NCBI GenBank assembly: GCA_034401135.1
Contig: JAWZSP010000003.1
Span: 2,790,001-2,854,000, forward strand
Direction of reading: 5' to 3'
Length of the DNA stretch: 64,000 bases
Source of the DNA: Volutella citrinella
Taxonomy: Eukaryota > Ascomycota > Sordariomycetes > Hypocreales > Nectriaceae
Part shown: one piece after another, positions 20,807 through 32,902 of the stretch
Numbering within the stretch: the stretch's first letter is position 1
How the letters are laid out: every line of letters starts with the position of its first letter
The notes under the pieces: generated by a model
Databases searched by the model: none
What the model saw: the letters and a program-made list of their open reading frames with translations, nothing else
Told to the model about the DNA's origin: nothing
Program-made: the position numbers and the translations under genes

Positions 20807-22307
20807 ATGCTGTTTCTGTTCCACCTCGTCGGTCTGGCCGCCGCCGCCGGCCTGGCCTCTGGCCACCATCTCCCCAGGGAGTACCCCCAACTCCATGCCA
20901 GGGGGACCAACTATACCGCCGGCACTGGGGGACATGGACGGAGTCGTGCCCGGGTGAACCGCCAGACCAACCTCAAGCCCGTCCTCAGCCCGGACTGCGA
21001 CAAGAAGAGCTTCAAGAACTTTGTTCCGCACAAGAAGGTTGAGATGGACTGGGGAATGAAGGGGAACCCCATGGTCAAGGTCAACCTTGACATGAACCGC
21101 CCAACCGTCCTCCTCGAGCAGATTGGGGATGTTGCGGCCGTCGACTGCGAGGCTTCTTCTGTTTCCGTCACCTTTGCCAACAAGAACGCCTATGCGGCTG
21201 CGGTTGCTGACTGGTCTGACGATGCCGAGTTTGTGCTGGTGACGAACCACATGGGCGACTGTGACTTGGAGAACGAGCGAGGCTTCTACATTGTGAAGAA
21301 GCTCGACCTGAACGAGGACAAGCTCACCGTCCTCGCAACCGGCGGGCGATCCGATCTGCAGCACACTGCTAGTACGACACCTTTGCCCCGGGCTGACCAT
21401 GTGTGATGGCTAACTTTCTCCAGACTATACCGAGATCATCTTCACTTCCGTCCCTACTGTGGCCAAGCGCGCCATCACCATCAACGACGGAGCGCTGACG
21501 TTCACAAACTCGCTGGGTCTGCCGCCATCCACATCGCTCTACTCCCAACCCCCCTACCTGGACATCATCGCGGACCAGGCCGAGCTCAGCTCGACCGTCA
21601 CGCTGTCCGGCAAGCTCCGGTTCTCCATCTGGAAGGCCAAGCTCGAGGAGTTCTCCTTCGACATCGACGCCGCCGCCTCTGCCGACCTGGGCATCACCGT
21701 CGACGTCACGGCGCCCTTCGCCAAGGACGCCGTCTTCGACCCGCCCCCGCTGACGTATAGCTTCGTCAACGTGCCCGGCATCGTCACCATCGGCCCCGCC
21801 CTGGACTTCAACATTGGCGTCAACGTCGAGGCCCAGGCCAAGGTGTCGCTGACGACGGACCTCTCCGTCAAGATCCAGGACGCAAACTTCCACCTCGACT
21901 TCCTCGACAACCAGAAGACCACATCGACCAACTGGCAGCCCGTCTTCAGCGCAAAGGCAAACATCAGCGAGCGCGCCGCCGTGTCCATCGACCCCTACGT
22001 CGACCTGACCGTCATGCTCGAGTGCAAGGTCCTGGGCGGCCTCGTCGACCTCAGCGGCGGTGTTACTGCCAAGCCTAGGTTCAACAACGACTTCATCCTG
22101 ACTGCCAAGCAGACGCTTGAGGGCAACGCCACTCACACGGGGGCCGGTGGTGCTGTTACTCAGCCCAACGACGGCACCTGCGCCCAGGGTCTCTCCGTCG
22201 TCTCCGAGTTCCAGTTCAGCCTGATTGCCTTTGTGACTCAGTGGTGGAGGGATACCGTCTACTCGGTGACCGTCCCGGTGGCCAAGGAGTGCTACACCTG
22301 GCTCTAG
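20807..22307 (+). CDS. Secreted protein of unknown function
   Basis: Two exons, 20807-21371 and 21424-22307, give 482 residues. The 52-nt intron has GTACGA, a CTAAC branch and CTCCAG. The N-terminus is a clear signal peptide (MLFLFHLVGLAAAAGLASG), so the product enters the secretory pathway. The rest is polar and beta-rich in appearance, with Asn-X-Ser/Thr sites and few cysteines. No catalytic motif is seen. It resembles the large fungal families of secreted proteins annotated only as DUFs (DUF7029/DUF7223 style), but that assignment is from memory of general character. The gene lies 1.5 kb downstream of the retrotransposon. Confidence 0.8.
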
Positions 22308-22805
22308 ATGATTCTGGCCACAGCCATATTCCATGCTTGTAGCAGCACAATGCTTCCCATGATAATCTACTCTTCAGATGCCTATTCTATTAATGTCAAG
22401 CCCCGCGTGAGCCTCGGCGAAATTCAAAGCGACCCATTATGAAACTAGCTTTAATGTGCAACCCAGATGCCCTTGTAGAATTTTGGAGTGACAAGTGCAA
22501 CCAAGTAAGCGGGTTTATGATCCCTTGGGTATGCTTGCAGCAACATTCGATAGCTGTACTCGGATAATGTATTATGAGGCTTGGAAGTGGTTGTTTCCTC
22601 CGAGGCTTCAATCCTCGCTAATTAGTTAATCTATTGACAACATGGTATTCTGAGTGGAAATCAAAGGCGCGTGTGGCTGATGTTCACTGCCTGGTGTTGA
22701 GTGGTGTCTGGTATATACAACACATATTCCAAAGAACGAAGCCCCCCTCTTATAAAAAAGCATCGAATAGTAAAGAAGGGCGCGGTCGCTTTTGAGTTGA
22801 GATGA
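22308..22805. other. Convergent 3' intergenic region
   Basis: 498 bp between the 3' ends of the secreted-protein gene and the minus-strand hydrolase. AT-rich, no ORF; expected to hold both polyadenylation regions. Confidence 0.5.
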
Positions 22806-23840
22806 TCAGTCCTTCTTCCCGCCTTGAGCCTCCTGATCGTGCGCCAACTGAGACAGGGCTTTCTCGAGATGCTTTACGAGGGTGTAATGAGTTGCGTCTG
22901 GTATCTCGTCGTAGACGCAGTCGGGGAGCCGCTCAGCTATATACCGTATGCCAACTGCGGGTGCATTCTTATCTTGGGCTCCATGCCAAATGCGCACTGG
23001 ACCATATTCGACGTCTTCGAGTCGGAATCCCCAGTCCTTGGCGGTCAGGAGCTTTGCTTCATGGACAGCTGCTTGAGCCCCGTTTGAAAATGGCTCATAA
23101 AGAAGCATCTGTATGAGCTCATTCCTTTGCTGGGCAACTGTGCGACTCGCTGCCCAGCTGTCCGGGGCCTGGTCTTCTTTGGAACCTTTCTGGCCCTGCT
23201 GTTCTAGCCAGCGATCGATCCTGGTGGTGACAGCACGCGTGGACACGATCCACCTCAACAGCCTCAGACACTGGTTCGCAACGACAGCGAGCCCCGTTGG
23301 CGTGTAAGTCGCCAGAACGCTCAAGATTCGCCGAGACTGAGACATGTGGTGTGCACCAACCGCCCAATGTGGTGCGCTCGAGAACAAGCCGACTCCGGCA
23401 AGCATGCTCCGTGGTAATACGTGGGCACATGCGAGTGCGTACGGCCCGCCGCCTGAGAGCCCGATGACAGAGAAGCGGGGGATATCCATGCCTTTTGCAA
23501 ACGCCCTCACGTCCTCGGGCCAGTCCAGGAAGCTCCGGTTTGGCTGTGTGGTCGAGAGGCCAAACCCGGGCCTGTCGAGGCCGATCAACCGGTAGCCTGC
23601 CCGGCGGGCCATGGCGTCGACTGCCGCGCCCTCGAGCCGAGAAGAAGGGTAGCCGTGGAAGTAGATGATGGGCTTTCCGCTGGGTGAGCCATATTCGGCG
23701 AATCCCAAGACGCGTCCGTCGGGTAGCTTGAAGGTCTGGCTGTCGCGGGCTGAAGTCGTGAGCATGCGCCATTGTGACTTTATGGCGCGCTGCAAAGCAG
23801 CGTGTGGTCGGATAGACATGTTGAGGCCAAATGCGACCAT
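22806..23840 (-). CDS. Alpha/beta hydrolase, possibly mitochondrial
   Basis: 344 residues, single exon. An oxyanion-hole HGYPSS (about 62), the nucleophile elbow GLSGGG with Ser129, a late acidic segment (HGAQDKNAPAVG) and DATHYTLVKH with the likely catalytic His near 323 define an alpha/beta-hydrolase fold enzyme. It should hydrolyse an ester, lactone or epoxide-type bond; the substrate cannot be read from sequence. The first 30 residues are basic, Ser/Ala-rich and without acidic residues, fitting a mitochondrial targeting peptide. A second in-frame Met lies at residue 8. Confidence 0.88.
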   Translation of the reverse strand: MVAFGLNMSIRPHAALQRAIKSQWRMLTTSARDSQTFKLPDGRVLGFAEYGSPSGKPIIYFHGYPSSRLEGAAVDAMARRAGYRLIGLDRPGFGLSTTQPNRSFLDWPEDVRAFAKGMDIPRFSVIGLSGGGPYALACAHVLPRSMLAGVGLFSSAPHWAVGAHHMSQSRRILSVLATYTPTGLAVVANQCLRLLRWIVSTRAVTTRIDRWLEQQGQKGSKEDQAPDSWAASRTVAQQRNELIQMLLYEPFSNGAQAAVHEAKLLTAKDWGFRLEDVEYGPVRIWHGAQDKNAPAVGIRYIAERLPDCVYDEIPDATHYTLVKHLEKALSQLAHDQEAQGGKKD

Positions 23841-24875
23841 GGGTTAGAGAGAGGAGTCTGTATGGTTTAGATATTGGGCATGCAGAGTGAAAAAAAAAAG
23901 ACGAGTGTTGACAATCGTCGTACTTCGTTTCCAGATCTCGGCCCCACTGGTGAGCTTGATTGCCAAATCTGGGTGTTTACGAGCCTAAGCTTGAGCGGAG
24001 CCGGGGAGATCAGCGCTAGCCCCGTGTGTGACACTCTAATTATTTAGTGTGGAATGTGACGCAGGCGGCGGGAACAGCCATGACCTTGCAGGGCTGTGAC
24101 CCGGGTGGCCCCGGCCTGTGTTATTCAGCACTGATAGTCGTTCTGGACAGTACAATGTAACAAAGCATTCAACTGTCTGCAATTGGGGCTCCCCGTAAAA
24201 CTTTGTATTTGTCTCAGACCAGCTCTGCGTATGAGAACTGGGAGTCTAAAATATGCTGACTTTGTCATGACATGATGATGTTGATGATGGGAGGAGTTGG
24301 TAAGACTCAAGGTCAAAAGTACATGAAATAGATGAAGTACATGAAAGAGCAATGTGAAGAAAAGAAATTCAAGCCATAATTTTGAGTCTCCCATGAGCCT
24401 CATGATGAGCTAAAGAGCCCTCTCTGTTTCACTGTAGTTTGGGGCATGATGGCACCGGTTTCATCTGCCCAGCTCTTCTGTGCTGTTGTCGTTGTCGTTG
24501 TGGTCGTTAAGATCTGCGTCGTTCTGCTGTCCAAGGGAGCAGGGGGGGACGGACGCTCATAAAAAGGACAAAAAATGAAAAGAAGTAGAAAGAAAATGAA
24601 ACTGAAGTCGTCGCCTCTGAAAGTCTCTGGTGGCAAAAATGGCAACAGGTTTCTAAATGTAGACATAAAAAAGAAGCATGCACACGTAGCCCAGAGACGA
24701 AGACTTCGTCTAAAACCCTCAAAGGGGATGTGGTGTGTGATAACACCCGTGGGACACTCTCGGCCGCGGGGAGGGACATTGATGTCACCGTCGCCGGGGC
24801 GGAAACTACTCTCTAGTCTTAGAGGATGAGACTAGAGAGCATCGGGGTGGGACTGTGGACCGGTGGCCCGATGAT
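23841..24875. other. Intergenic region
   Basis: About 1 kb between the hydrolase 5' end and the 3' end of the C2H2 gene, both on the minus strand. Short frames on both strands are low-complexity. Nothing gene-like is seen. Confidence 0.5.
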
Positions 24876-25742
24876 TCAAACATCAGGATGTGCCGTTCTC
24901 ATGTGCCGGTCAAAGTTGTCTTTCCGGCTGTACACATGGCCCATGGCTGCCTTCCGGCATCCTTCCACCATGCACTGCCAGCCCTCGCCCTTGCAGTGCG
25001 TGCGGATATGCCTGGTCAGGTCCTTTTGGGTTGCAAAGGCCCGATCGCAGCCCGAGTACAAGCACGAGAAGTACTTGATGTGATACTTTTGGTGTTTTCT
25101 GCGAAACAAGCGTGTAAGTCACGATACACGGTACACGTGGGAGCTTCTAGGGTCATTGGGGTCTTACGCTAGGTCCGAGGGCCGGCGGAATGCCTTGCCG
25201 CAGTGGCAGATCTTCTTGTCACCGCCGTTCTCGGCAGAACTGAACCACCTCATATACTCCTCCTGGGCGGCGGCATCCATGGCCGAGGATGAGGACGAGT
25301 AAGACATGTTGGGCTGGTTGCTGTGCTGATCTGCAAAATGCTGCCAGTTGTCCCGACTGCTGGTGTTGCTGTAGTTGTCCGTGTAAGGGTACTGTGTGTC
25401 GTCTGGGGATCCCGAGTCTGTGGAGCCGTCTAGCTCGGAGTAAAAGCCCGAGTTGTACGAATTGTTCCACACTGCGTCCGGGTGCGGCTCGGAATAGGCA
25501 AGACCGTCGTTAAATGAAGAATTGGGCAAGCTGGATGCAGTATAGCCTTGGGCAGGAACGCGAATGTGTCTTGGCTTTGTAATACTTTGGCCAAATGGGG
25601 TAGAGTCGGGGAAGAAGTTCATGCTGCGGTGGCTGCTAGTTTGCCTCTTGGTGTGGTAGATCACCTCGGGGGGCCACATGCAAGAGGGCCGACGACAATC
25701 ATTATCTATGTATGTGCAGCTCCATGTCCGTGAGGCTATCAT
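24876..25742 (-). CDS. C2H2 zinc-finger protein, probable transcription factor
   Basis: Exons 25742-25168 and 25098-24876 give 265 residues. The intron (69 nt) reads GTAAGA...CGCAG on the minus strand and joins the first finger exactly (SDLA/KHQKYH). Residues 1-170 are Ser/Asn/Tyr-rich and disordered. Three fingers fill the C-terminus: CHCGKAFRRPSDLAKHQKYH (unusual C-x1-C spacing), CLYSGCDRAF...HIRTH (C-x4-C, H-x3-H), and CMVEGCRKA...HMRTAH with a long loop. This arrangement is common in fungal C2H2 regulators. DNA target and pathway are unknown. A further Met at residue 41 could be the true start. Confidence 0.85.
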
Positions 25743-27753
25743 TTGATGCCTGTGCTGTTATGCATCCCTTGAAGCCTCATCCTTACAACTCCTCAAGTCT
25801 GGTCCACTGGTTTGTCCATGTCACCCGGAGCCCAAGCAACCCCTTGGGCCCCTTGGAGCCATACAATTTTGGGTAGGGCGGCCTTTTTGGGGCTTTCGGC
25901 CCAAACCGTGGCCATGCGTGGTCGTGTCCAGGGTCTGCAGTGCGGCGGGTACGGTACGTACGGCCGGGGCTATGGCTGCTGGGGGTTCGCTGCCCAACGC
26001 CCGTCCCAACTGTGCCGTGGGGACGGCAGCCCGATGTCGACCGAGCGGGCCAATGGCTGGGGTCCTCGGCCTCGCCCACCGGCGCGGAAAGCCAATGGAT
26101 GGCCAAGCTCGCCTGACGATGCAGCTCTCTGCCTGCAGCTGCTCAGCTGCTGCTGTTGGGCGGTATGTGTCTGTTCGCGCCATTGGCGTACGCATGCCCG
26201 CCCCGATGACGGCTTCTGGAGAATCGAGGCCTAACCGTCGACCTACGGTGACCTACCTCGTGTGCTGACGTCAGGAGAAAATGATAGATGAGGAAAGGCT
26301 TCCAATAATGCCCGCATTGTCGCAGCCCTTATATTCTGCCAACGTCCATGTGTCTACACGTGTCGGCTCCGCCTTGGACTCTGACCGTGTCCCCCCGTAT
26401 GCATCCGGCCACGTAGGGAGCGTAAGTTGAAATAACTTGAGCCGGAACCGCCCTGGAAAGAGAGAGGGATGGAATGAAACCTTAAACGAGCCAGCTGACC
26501 TCGTCCATGATTTCTCCCGTCCTGCCCGCAGCCACATCTGGCCGGGCAGTTGGTGCCGTCCGTGTCAGCTGTGCTGTTTCGACCCGAGGCGGCCCGCAGA
26601 TTGGGTACCTAATCATGCATATCCAATCACCAATCTTCCCATGAAAAATTGCCCATCATACGTTTGCCAAGGTTGGGATATGTTTCGTGCTGACCTCTGG
26701 CTCTTTACTGGAGTCTACTGGCTGTGAGAGTCCTAGGCTACAGACATTGATGCCACGCCCTCAACGTCATCTATGCGACTCATCCACCCGCCCCAATCGC
26801 GCACAGCACGCACAGATAGTAGTGAAAGTCACTAGGTAGGCCAAGGCTGCCATTGATAGAATTCAAAATCAAAATAGGAAGTGATTCATTGAGCTGATGC
26901 ACACAATGTGATCATGCATGTCTTTGTTAAACTAGAGACCATGACTTAGTTTATACATAACCTTGGCCATCTAACTTCCTGTGTAACTGATGGGAAGATT
27001 AAAAGATTAAAAGGAGTAGAGAATGAGAAATATTGGGGTTTAGTGATATGAAAAACGCAGCATGTTGTCATTGCTCTCAACTACACAGCATTGCCATCGC
27101 GGGAGGAGAATGACGTTGGAGTACTGGAAAGGATTGACAGGCAAGGCTGGCAGCTGTGGCTTCCAAGAATTATAGAAACCCAACGATCAAGCCTAAAAAA
27201 TGCAACATTCCTTCTTTTCCCTTTCCTCCTCCTCCTAGGCCCGCGTACCTTACATTATGCATGTATGCCTGTCATTCACTTTGATGCAAGACAGCTCAAG
27301 CGAGCGCGCGACAGGTGGCCTGTGGGGGGTCGGCTGCTCGGGAGGGAGGGGTCGCATTGATGGTGCTGCTGAACAATCCGAGCCCAAGAGTGAGCTATCA
27401 GATTCCGTTCGACTTGGCAAGCACCGGTGAGCTGGAAATGTAGGGCGAAGCGGGATCTGGGTCACAAGAGCTCATCCACGGACCATCGTTTTGTCCTGGT
27501 TCGGTTGGCTGACGATTTGTGAGAGAGTGCAGTGTCCCGTGATACAGTGCGTAATACCGTGCTGACTACCAAGAACGCACTGTCTCTGGCTGATGACGTT
27601 GCTTGGCCCTTTGGACCTGCCAAGCCGTCCCTCGTGCTAAGACGGAAGCTCCTCCCTTGCCAAGGCTGGCAGGACTCCACTAGAAACATCAGCCAGGTCG
27701 GCGCCTCTGGATGAGCTCGAACTTTCACCTTCAATCTCTCCCGTCGCGCAAAG
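25743..27753. other. Divergent intergenic region
   Basis: 2 kb between the 5' ends of the C2H2 gene (minus) and the Sro7-like gene (plus), so it holds both promoters. Frames seen here are short and compositionally biased; no gene or RNA is recognised. Confidence 0.5.
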
Positions 27754-30700
27754 ATGGCAGCGTTTCTGCGAGGCAAGCAGACAGGCATGCAGAATGACCT
27801 GTCTGCAAGCATCCGACCGGAGCTTTTCATGCCCGACGACCAGGCGCGCTATGGCATCAACTCCCAGATCAGGTTTGACCGATGTGCCCCTCCTCGCCCC
27901 ACCACCCGCACGCCGAATGGACGCCTTCACGGGATCCTTACTGACCGTTGGAACGATGCAGCTCTCTGGCCTATGACCCGGTTCAGTCCCTTCTGGCCAT
28001 CGGTACCCGCGAGAGCAAGTTTGGTCCCGGGAAGATCTACGTCTTCGGCCAACGACGTGTCCAGAAGTTCTTCCAGTCGCCCAAAGCGACCTCGTTCCAA
28101 TTTCTCCGTTTTAGCGGCAACCGCCTCATCAGTGTCGACGCAAAGAATGAGATCGTCGTCTGGGACCTCGACAAGGGCGATCGCGTCGCCTCATTCGTTG
28201 TGGCCGGCCATGTTGTCTCAATCGTGACGGATCCCATGCTTGATTGGGCTTTTATCGGCCTGCAGAACGGTGAGGTTATCGCCTACGATTTGGACCGCTG
28301 CAACCTGTCCCGGTCGTTCCGCCTGCCCAACTATTGGAAGGAGAAGGACCCCAACGCAAGAAGCGTCGCGCTGGTGTCTTTGTCGCTTCATCCTAGAGAT
28401 ATTGGAAAGCTGCTGATCGCGTACACTCATGGCGCCGTCTCTTACTCATTCAAGCAGAATATCGCCCAGAACTTCTATGAGTACGCCATCCCCCGTGGCG
28501 CCCGAGGGGGCAATGGCGCCGCCGTGGAAACGGTCCGAAAGCCGAAGCTCATTGATGCTTTGTGGCATCCCTCTGGTACCTTCATTCTTACAGTTCACGA
28601 CGATGGAAGCCTGGTGTTTTGGGATCCAAAGGAAGAAAAGATAGTCATGGCGCGGACTCTGACTGAGATGCACATCGACCAACCTGGTGGGGGACCAGCC
28701 AACCCCCACTATACCGAACCGATAACCAAGGTGTCCTGGTGTTGCAAGGAGAACTGCGATGACAGCGGCCTGTTGATAGCTGGTGGCCACCGCCTCGATG
28801 AGGCGTCCAAGGGACTGACCTTTATTGATCTTGGACTTACACCCATGTATGCGACATCATCATGGCAAGCGCTGGGTGACTATTTTCGCGGAAAGAACCA
28901 GATGACTTTGCCGCTGCCTGTTGGTGCTGAAGCGGTCGATTATCTCTTGATTCCCCGCCGATCGCCGCACTTTGCAGGAGCCCAAGATCCCATCGCAGCT
29001 ATGGTGCTTCTGACTTCTGGAGAGCTAATCACCATCAGCTTTCCATCTGGCTACCCCATTAGTCCGGCTAACCAGCTTCACCCCTCGACTTTCTTCGTCC
29101 ACCCATTCATCACAAAGCTCAATGTGACTTCCTTGGAACGGCCTCGCTGGCTCTCCATGATGGAAAAACGCAACCAAGGCGAGCCAATCTTGAAGGGAGG
29201 TGCGGAGGGAGCTCGTCCGCGAAAGAGATTCGAGGAACGCACAATCATTCAGGCCGCGCAAGCGGACAGCACCATCCGGATTTGGGACTCGGGCCACGCA
29301 GATGAGATTGAGAACGGCTCAGTGCTCCAGGTGGATGTTGCCCGGGCGCTGGGCCGCCACGATGACATTGAGATCACTGGTATGAGCATGGGCAGCAGCA
29401 CTGGCGAATTTGTTGTTGGAACACGGACTGGCGAGGTCATTGTCTTCAGGTGGGGCTCGAATCGATTCTTTGGCAAAGAGGCGGCCCAGCACATAGACCC
29501 AAACCCGATGGGATTGACCGATATCAGCTCGCGGGCCGAGCCCAATCTCAAGGAAGGGCTCCAGCCTGCTGTCCTATACGAGATGATGCAAGGACCAATT
29601 ACCGCCGTCCAGGTTGCCAATGTTGGCTTCGTGGCTGTGGGCTCCGAACTTGGCTTCCTGAGTATTCTCGACCTTCGCGGGCCCTCAATCATCTATCAAG
29701 CGCCGATGACGGACTTCGCTCGACAGGACAAGCGTTCTTCTTTCTTGAGAGGGGGTAACCGTGGCACCTCCGAGCCCCAAAAGGAATGGTCTGTTGTCAT
29801 CGAGTTTGGTGTCATGACGTTGGACGAGGACAAGTATTCTAGCATCTGCTGCTTTGTCGGGACCAATCTTGGAAAAGTCATCACCTTCAAGCTTCTCCCC
29901 GGACAGAACGGGGCGTATACCGCAAAGCTTGCTGGAGTGGTCAACTTGAACGACAAGATTGTCGCGCTCAACGCCATTGAAGCGGACACTGGAAGACCAG
30001 CACAGGCCACAGGGCAAGTTGTTGCTGGTCTTAGGGAAGGGCGCCAAGTGAATGGCGTGCTTGTTGCAGGTGGGAGATCTCCGGTCGCAATTTGAGTGCA
30101 GTACTAACCGATAATTAGTGACCCAGACTGAAGTTCGCATTTTCCGTCCCGCAGAATCGAAGGGGGCGTCGAGGGACTTTGACGATGTCTTTTGTGACTC
30201 GGCGTGCGTGGCTGAGCTTGAATTGCACGGTTGGGCAATCGTGGGTCTGTTTGGGGACCGAACCGCCCGAGCCTTCTCAATTCCCGGTTTGAGAGACATC
30301 GGCAAGGCGAGCCTCCCGATGGTGGACCCGACCCGAACCACGTTGGCCGTTGCTACCCAAACGGGTGACATTTTCGCGTGGACGGGCCCGAGCGAGATTT
30401 CCGTCATCCATGTTTGGGGAGCCGGCAATGGACCCCAACAGACCCCCGACATTCTCGTCAACCCAGAGCTTCAGTGCCCTCCCAGGCCGACAATCTCCAA
30501 TGTGCAATGGATATCGGGGACGCAATACATGGCCCCTCCGGACTTTGATCTCCTCGTAGGAGGGCCAGACCGACCTCCCAGCAAGCGCATGATGGAGGCG
30601 GCTGCGGCGGAACAGCGCGCTGCCAGGAGCGGCGGAGGCCCCTCGGATCCATCACAGGAAGGATGGGGTGACTACCTGACGAGGCAGTTGAATGAAAGGA

Positions 30701-30840
30701 CTGAAAAGCTGAATATCATGGGGGACAGCATGGATAACCTACAACAACAGAGTGCTGGCTGGGCGGATGATGTGAACAAGTTCATCGGTCAGCAGAAGAG
30801 GAACATGGTTTTGGGTTCGTTCAAGAGCAAATTCTTTTAG
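27754..30840 (+). CDS. Sro7/Lgl/tomosyn family exocytosis regulator
   Basis: Three exons, 27754-27872, 27962-30069 and 30119-30840, give 982 residues. Introns are 89 nt (CTGAC branch) and 49 nt (TACTAAC branch). The joined N-terminus reads RYGINSQISSLAYDPVQSLLAIGT, the start of the first WD40 propeller in lethal-giant-larvae proteins. Further WD-type blades run to about 900, and the last 60 residues (NERTEKLNIMGDSMDNLQ...) form a degenerate R-SNARE-like helix as in tomosyn. Family members bind the plasma-membrane t-SNARE Sec9/SNAP-25 and the Rab Sec4 and support polarised secretion. Length fits the family (yeast Sro7 is about 1,030). It is probably the single fungal orthologue. Confidence 0.93.
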
Positions 30841-31418
30841 ATGAGATATCTACTGGCTGGGAAGACCGTTGGGTCAATTGGCTACCAATACAAAACAGCC
30901 GAATTTGAAGGCGATACGAGGTAATCGCGGTAGAAATGCCAGTGGAGTATTATGAACGTGGGCTGGCAAGGAGTCCGTCTGTGCAGGGCCGCCCGACTGT
31001 ATTTGCATGGAAATGGAAGACACGGTTGGTGAGCACACGTCAAGTCAGAAACAATCTCTCCGTCAAATCTATATTCACAAATGAAAGCACACCTTGGTAT
31101 CAATAACACCCCTTTATTATTTCCCATAAACCCAACTCGCACCCAAAGAACTTGTTACTCCGTCCGGAAAGCTTCAGCATCGTGACCAATGATCCTAGTG
31201 TGGCGCATACCAGCCCTCATGCGCCACATCACCACCCAAGATGCTGGTGGATGATCAACGTAGCTCCTGCTTCTTTCATTTTACAACTCCACGTGCAACG
31301 CAAGGCACCTCTGAGTCCAGCCCGACGACATGAGCGGAAGATGCTAACCCCCTCGCCCTCCGGCTCGGGATCTCTTTGATCCTGATGTCCGCGTCAGTCT
31401 GGTGTTCCCTTGTTCGCA
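30841..31418. other. Convergent 3' intergenic region
   Basis: 578 bp between the 3' ends of the Sro7-like gene and the minus-strand membrane-protein gene. AT-rich, no ORF of note. Confidence 0.5.
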
Positions 31419-32075
31419 TCATGGCTGTCGCCCTCGCGGGACAACATCGAGATTGTTTCCAGGCTCGGTATGCGAGTTGACATTGCGGCGGTCCTCAGGC
31501 CCGGCCTCCGAGCCAACATTGACAGAGTCCTCAGAACTGATCTCCGAGACAGAATCGCCATTGTTGTCAGGCCCGGCCCGTGGGTTAGCATCGGGTCGGG
31601 CGCTAGACTCGGCGTGCCAGCCGTGCTGCGCCTCATGAAGCAGGTCCGAACCATACTCCTGGAGCCTGATCGCTTTCTGCCGGAGGTCGTAGTTCTCCTG
31701 ACGCAGCTCGATATTCTCCGACTGCGCGTTGCGCAGCGACACGGTCAATTCGCGGTGCGTGGTCCCCAGCTCCCGTAGCTCGAGGAAGAAAGAGTCCGAG
31801 TCGCCCTCGGTGGCGTTGGGCCCCGTCGTCCGTCCGGTCAGCCGCGCCCAGGCCGATGCGCGAAAGTTGCGCTCCACGGCCTGGATTTCGTCCTGGTGGG
31901 TTTGCTCTCGGTTTTGCGTCTGCTTCCGGAGCTCGCGGTACAGGAGGATGAAGGGGGATGCCGCAAGGAATAGAAACGCGAAGACCCCAACGAGAATGCT
32001 CAAGATGATGACGTTGGGTAGGTCTGCCGTCTCCTCGGCCGACGAGTCGCCTCGAATCTCGGGTACAGCTGGCAT
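31419..32075 (-). CDS. Small single-span membrane protein with coiled coil, function unknown
   Basis: 218 residues from the ATG at 32075; an upstream in-frame ATG at 32264 is possible but adds an unlikely extension. One membrane helix lies at about 21-46 (NVIILSILVGVFAFLFLAAS), preceded by a short acidic segment. Residues about 85-150 have heptad-like Leu/Glu/Arg spacing (ELRELGTTHRELTV..., ENIELRQENYDLRQ) suggesting a coiled coil. The Ser/Asp/Glu-rich tail is disordered. I do not recognise a family. A role in membrane-anchored tethering would fit the layout but is a guess. Confidence 0.6.
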   Translation of the reverse strand: MPAVPEIRGDSSAEETADLPNVIILSILVGVFAFLFLAASPFILLYRELRKQTQNREQTHQDEIQAVERNFRASAWARLTGRTTGPNATEGDSDSFFLELRELGTTHRELTVSLRNAQSENIELRQENYDLRQKAIRLQEYGSDLLHEAQHGWHAESSARPDANPRAGPDNNGDSVSEISSEDSVNVGSEAGPEDRRNVNSHTEPGNNLDVVPRGRQP

Positions 32076-32902
32076 TGTTGCAGACTTTAGGTGAAGGTTG
32101 TCGTGAGAGAATCCAGGCTGAACGAAAAAGATGTCGATGGTCTCGAAGGCTGGATGCGTCCTTGGCTCGGTCACGAAGATGCCTGCTTCAGTCCAGTGCA
32201 AGTCTGCAAAGAAAGCATCCATGACTTTATAGAGAAGGGTCATTATGCAACCGCAATCGTTCACATCGTGTCCAATATGCCGCTCCGCATTTCGCCTCGC
32301 TGGGAACTATGGTTGTGTTCCTAGGTTGTTCGCGATCATCTATACTCATTGGGCTGACACAAACACCTCGACCACTCTGTCCCCTCCCAACAGCGCAAAT
32401 AGGGTGGACCAAATTCTCGGGACAGTGCCTGCTTGACAGCATGTGTTGGTTTCGAGCTTGTTCTGGGTAGTGCGTGGGGCATGCTGCCTGCAAAATGACA
32501 TAGGCGCGGCGGACGAAGAGGCGTCCCAGCTCTCTGTTCAGGGGCTACTCATGAGAATGCGCGGCATGTCAAGGTTTCTGCAGCTCAAAGCTATTCTAAC
32601 TGCTTCACAGGTTGTGGCAATGCCGTTTACGCTTGTGAACATGCCTGACTGGACAGAAACAGCCACAGGTCCGGGAGACTCGCCCAGAAGCACAAACTGG
32701 AACTGATGAACATGCATTATTTCCTCCCCCGGGTTTGACAATTCAATCTAGTGTATTGGTATCTCCACCTTCGCTATCCCAAGAACACGTCAATCATCCA
32801 AAAATACACCCTCGCGATGCTGATGTTCATGCCGCCAACCGAGTTTGTATGAAACAGTCGCTGCGTAAAGTCACACCCAAAACACGGTTTCATGCGATCT
32901 AG
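32076..32902. other. Intergenic region
   Basis: 827 bp between two minus-strand genes. Nothing gene-like is seen. Confidence 0.5.

Noticed and set aside
21369..22334. 321-codon minus-strand frame opposite the secreted-protein gene
   Set aside because: Val/Gly/Asp/Arg-biased composition is what GC-rich third positions of the plus-strand gene produce; no motif.
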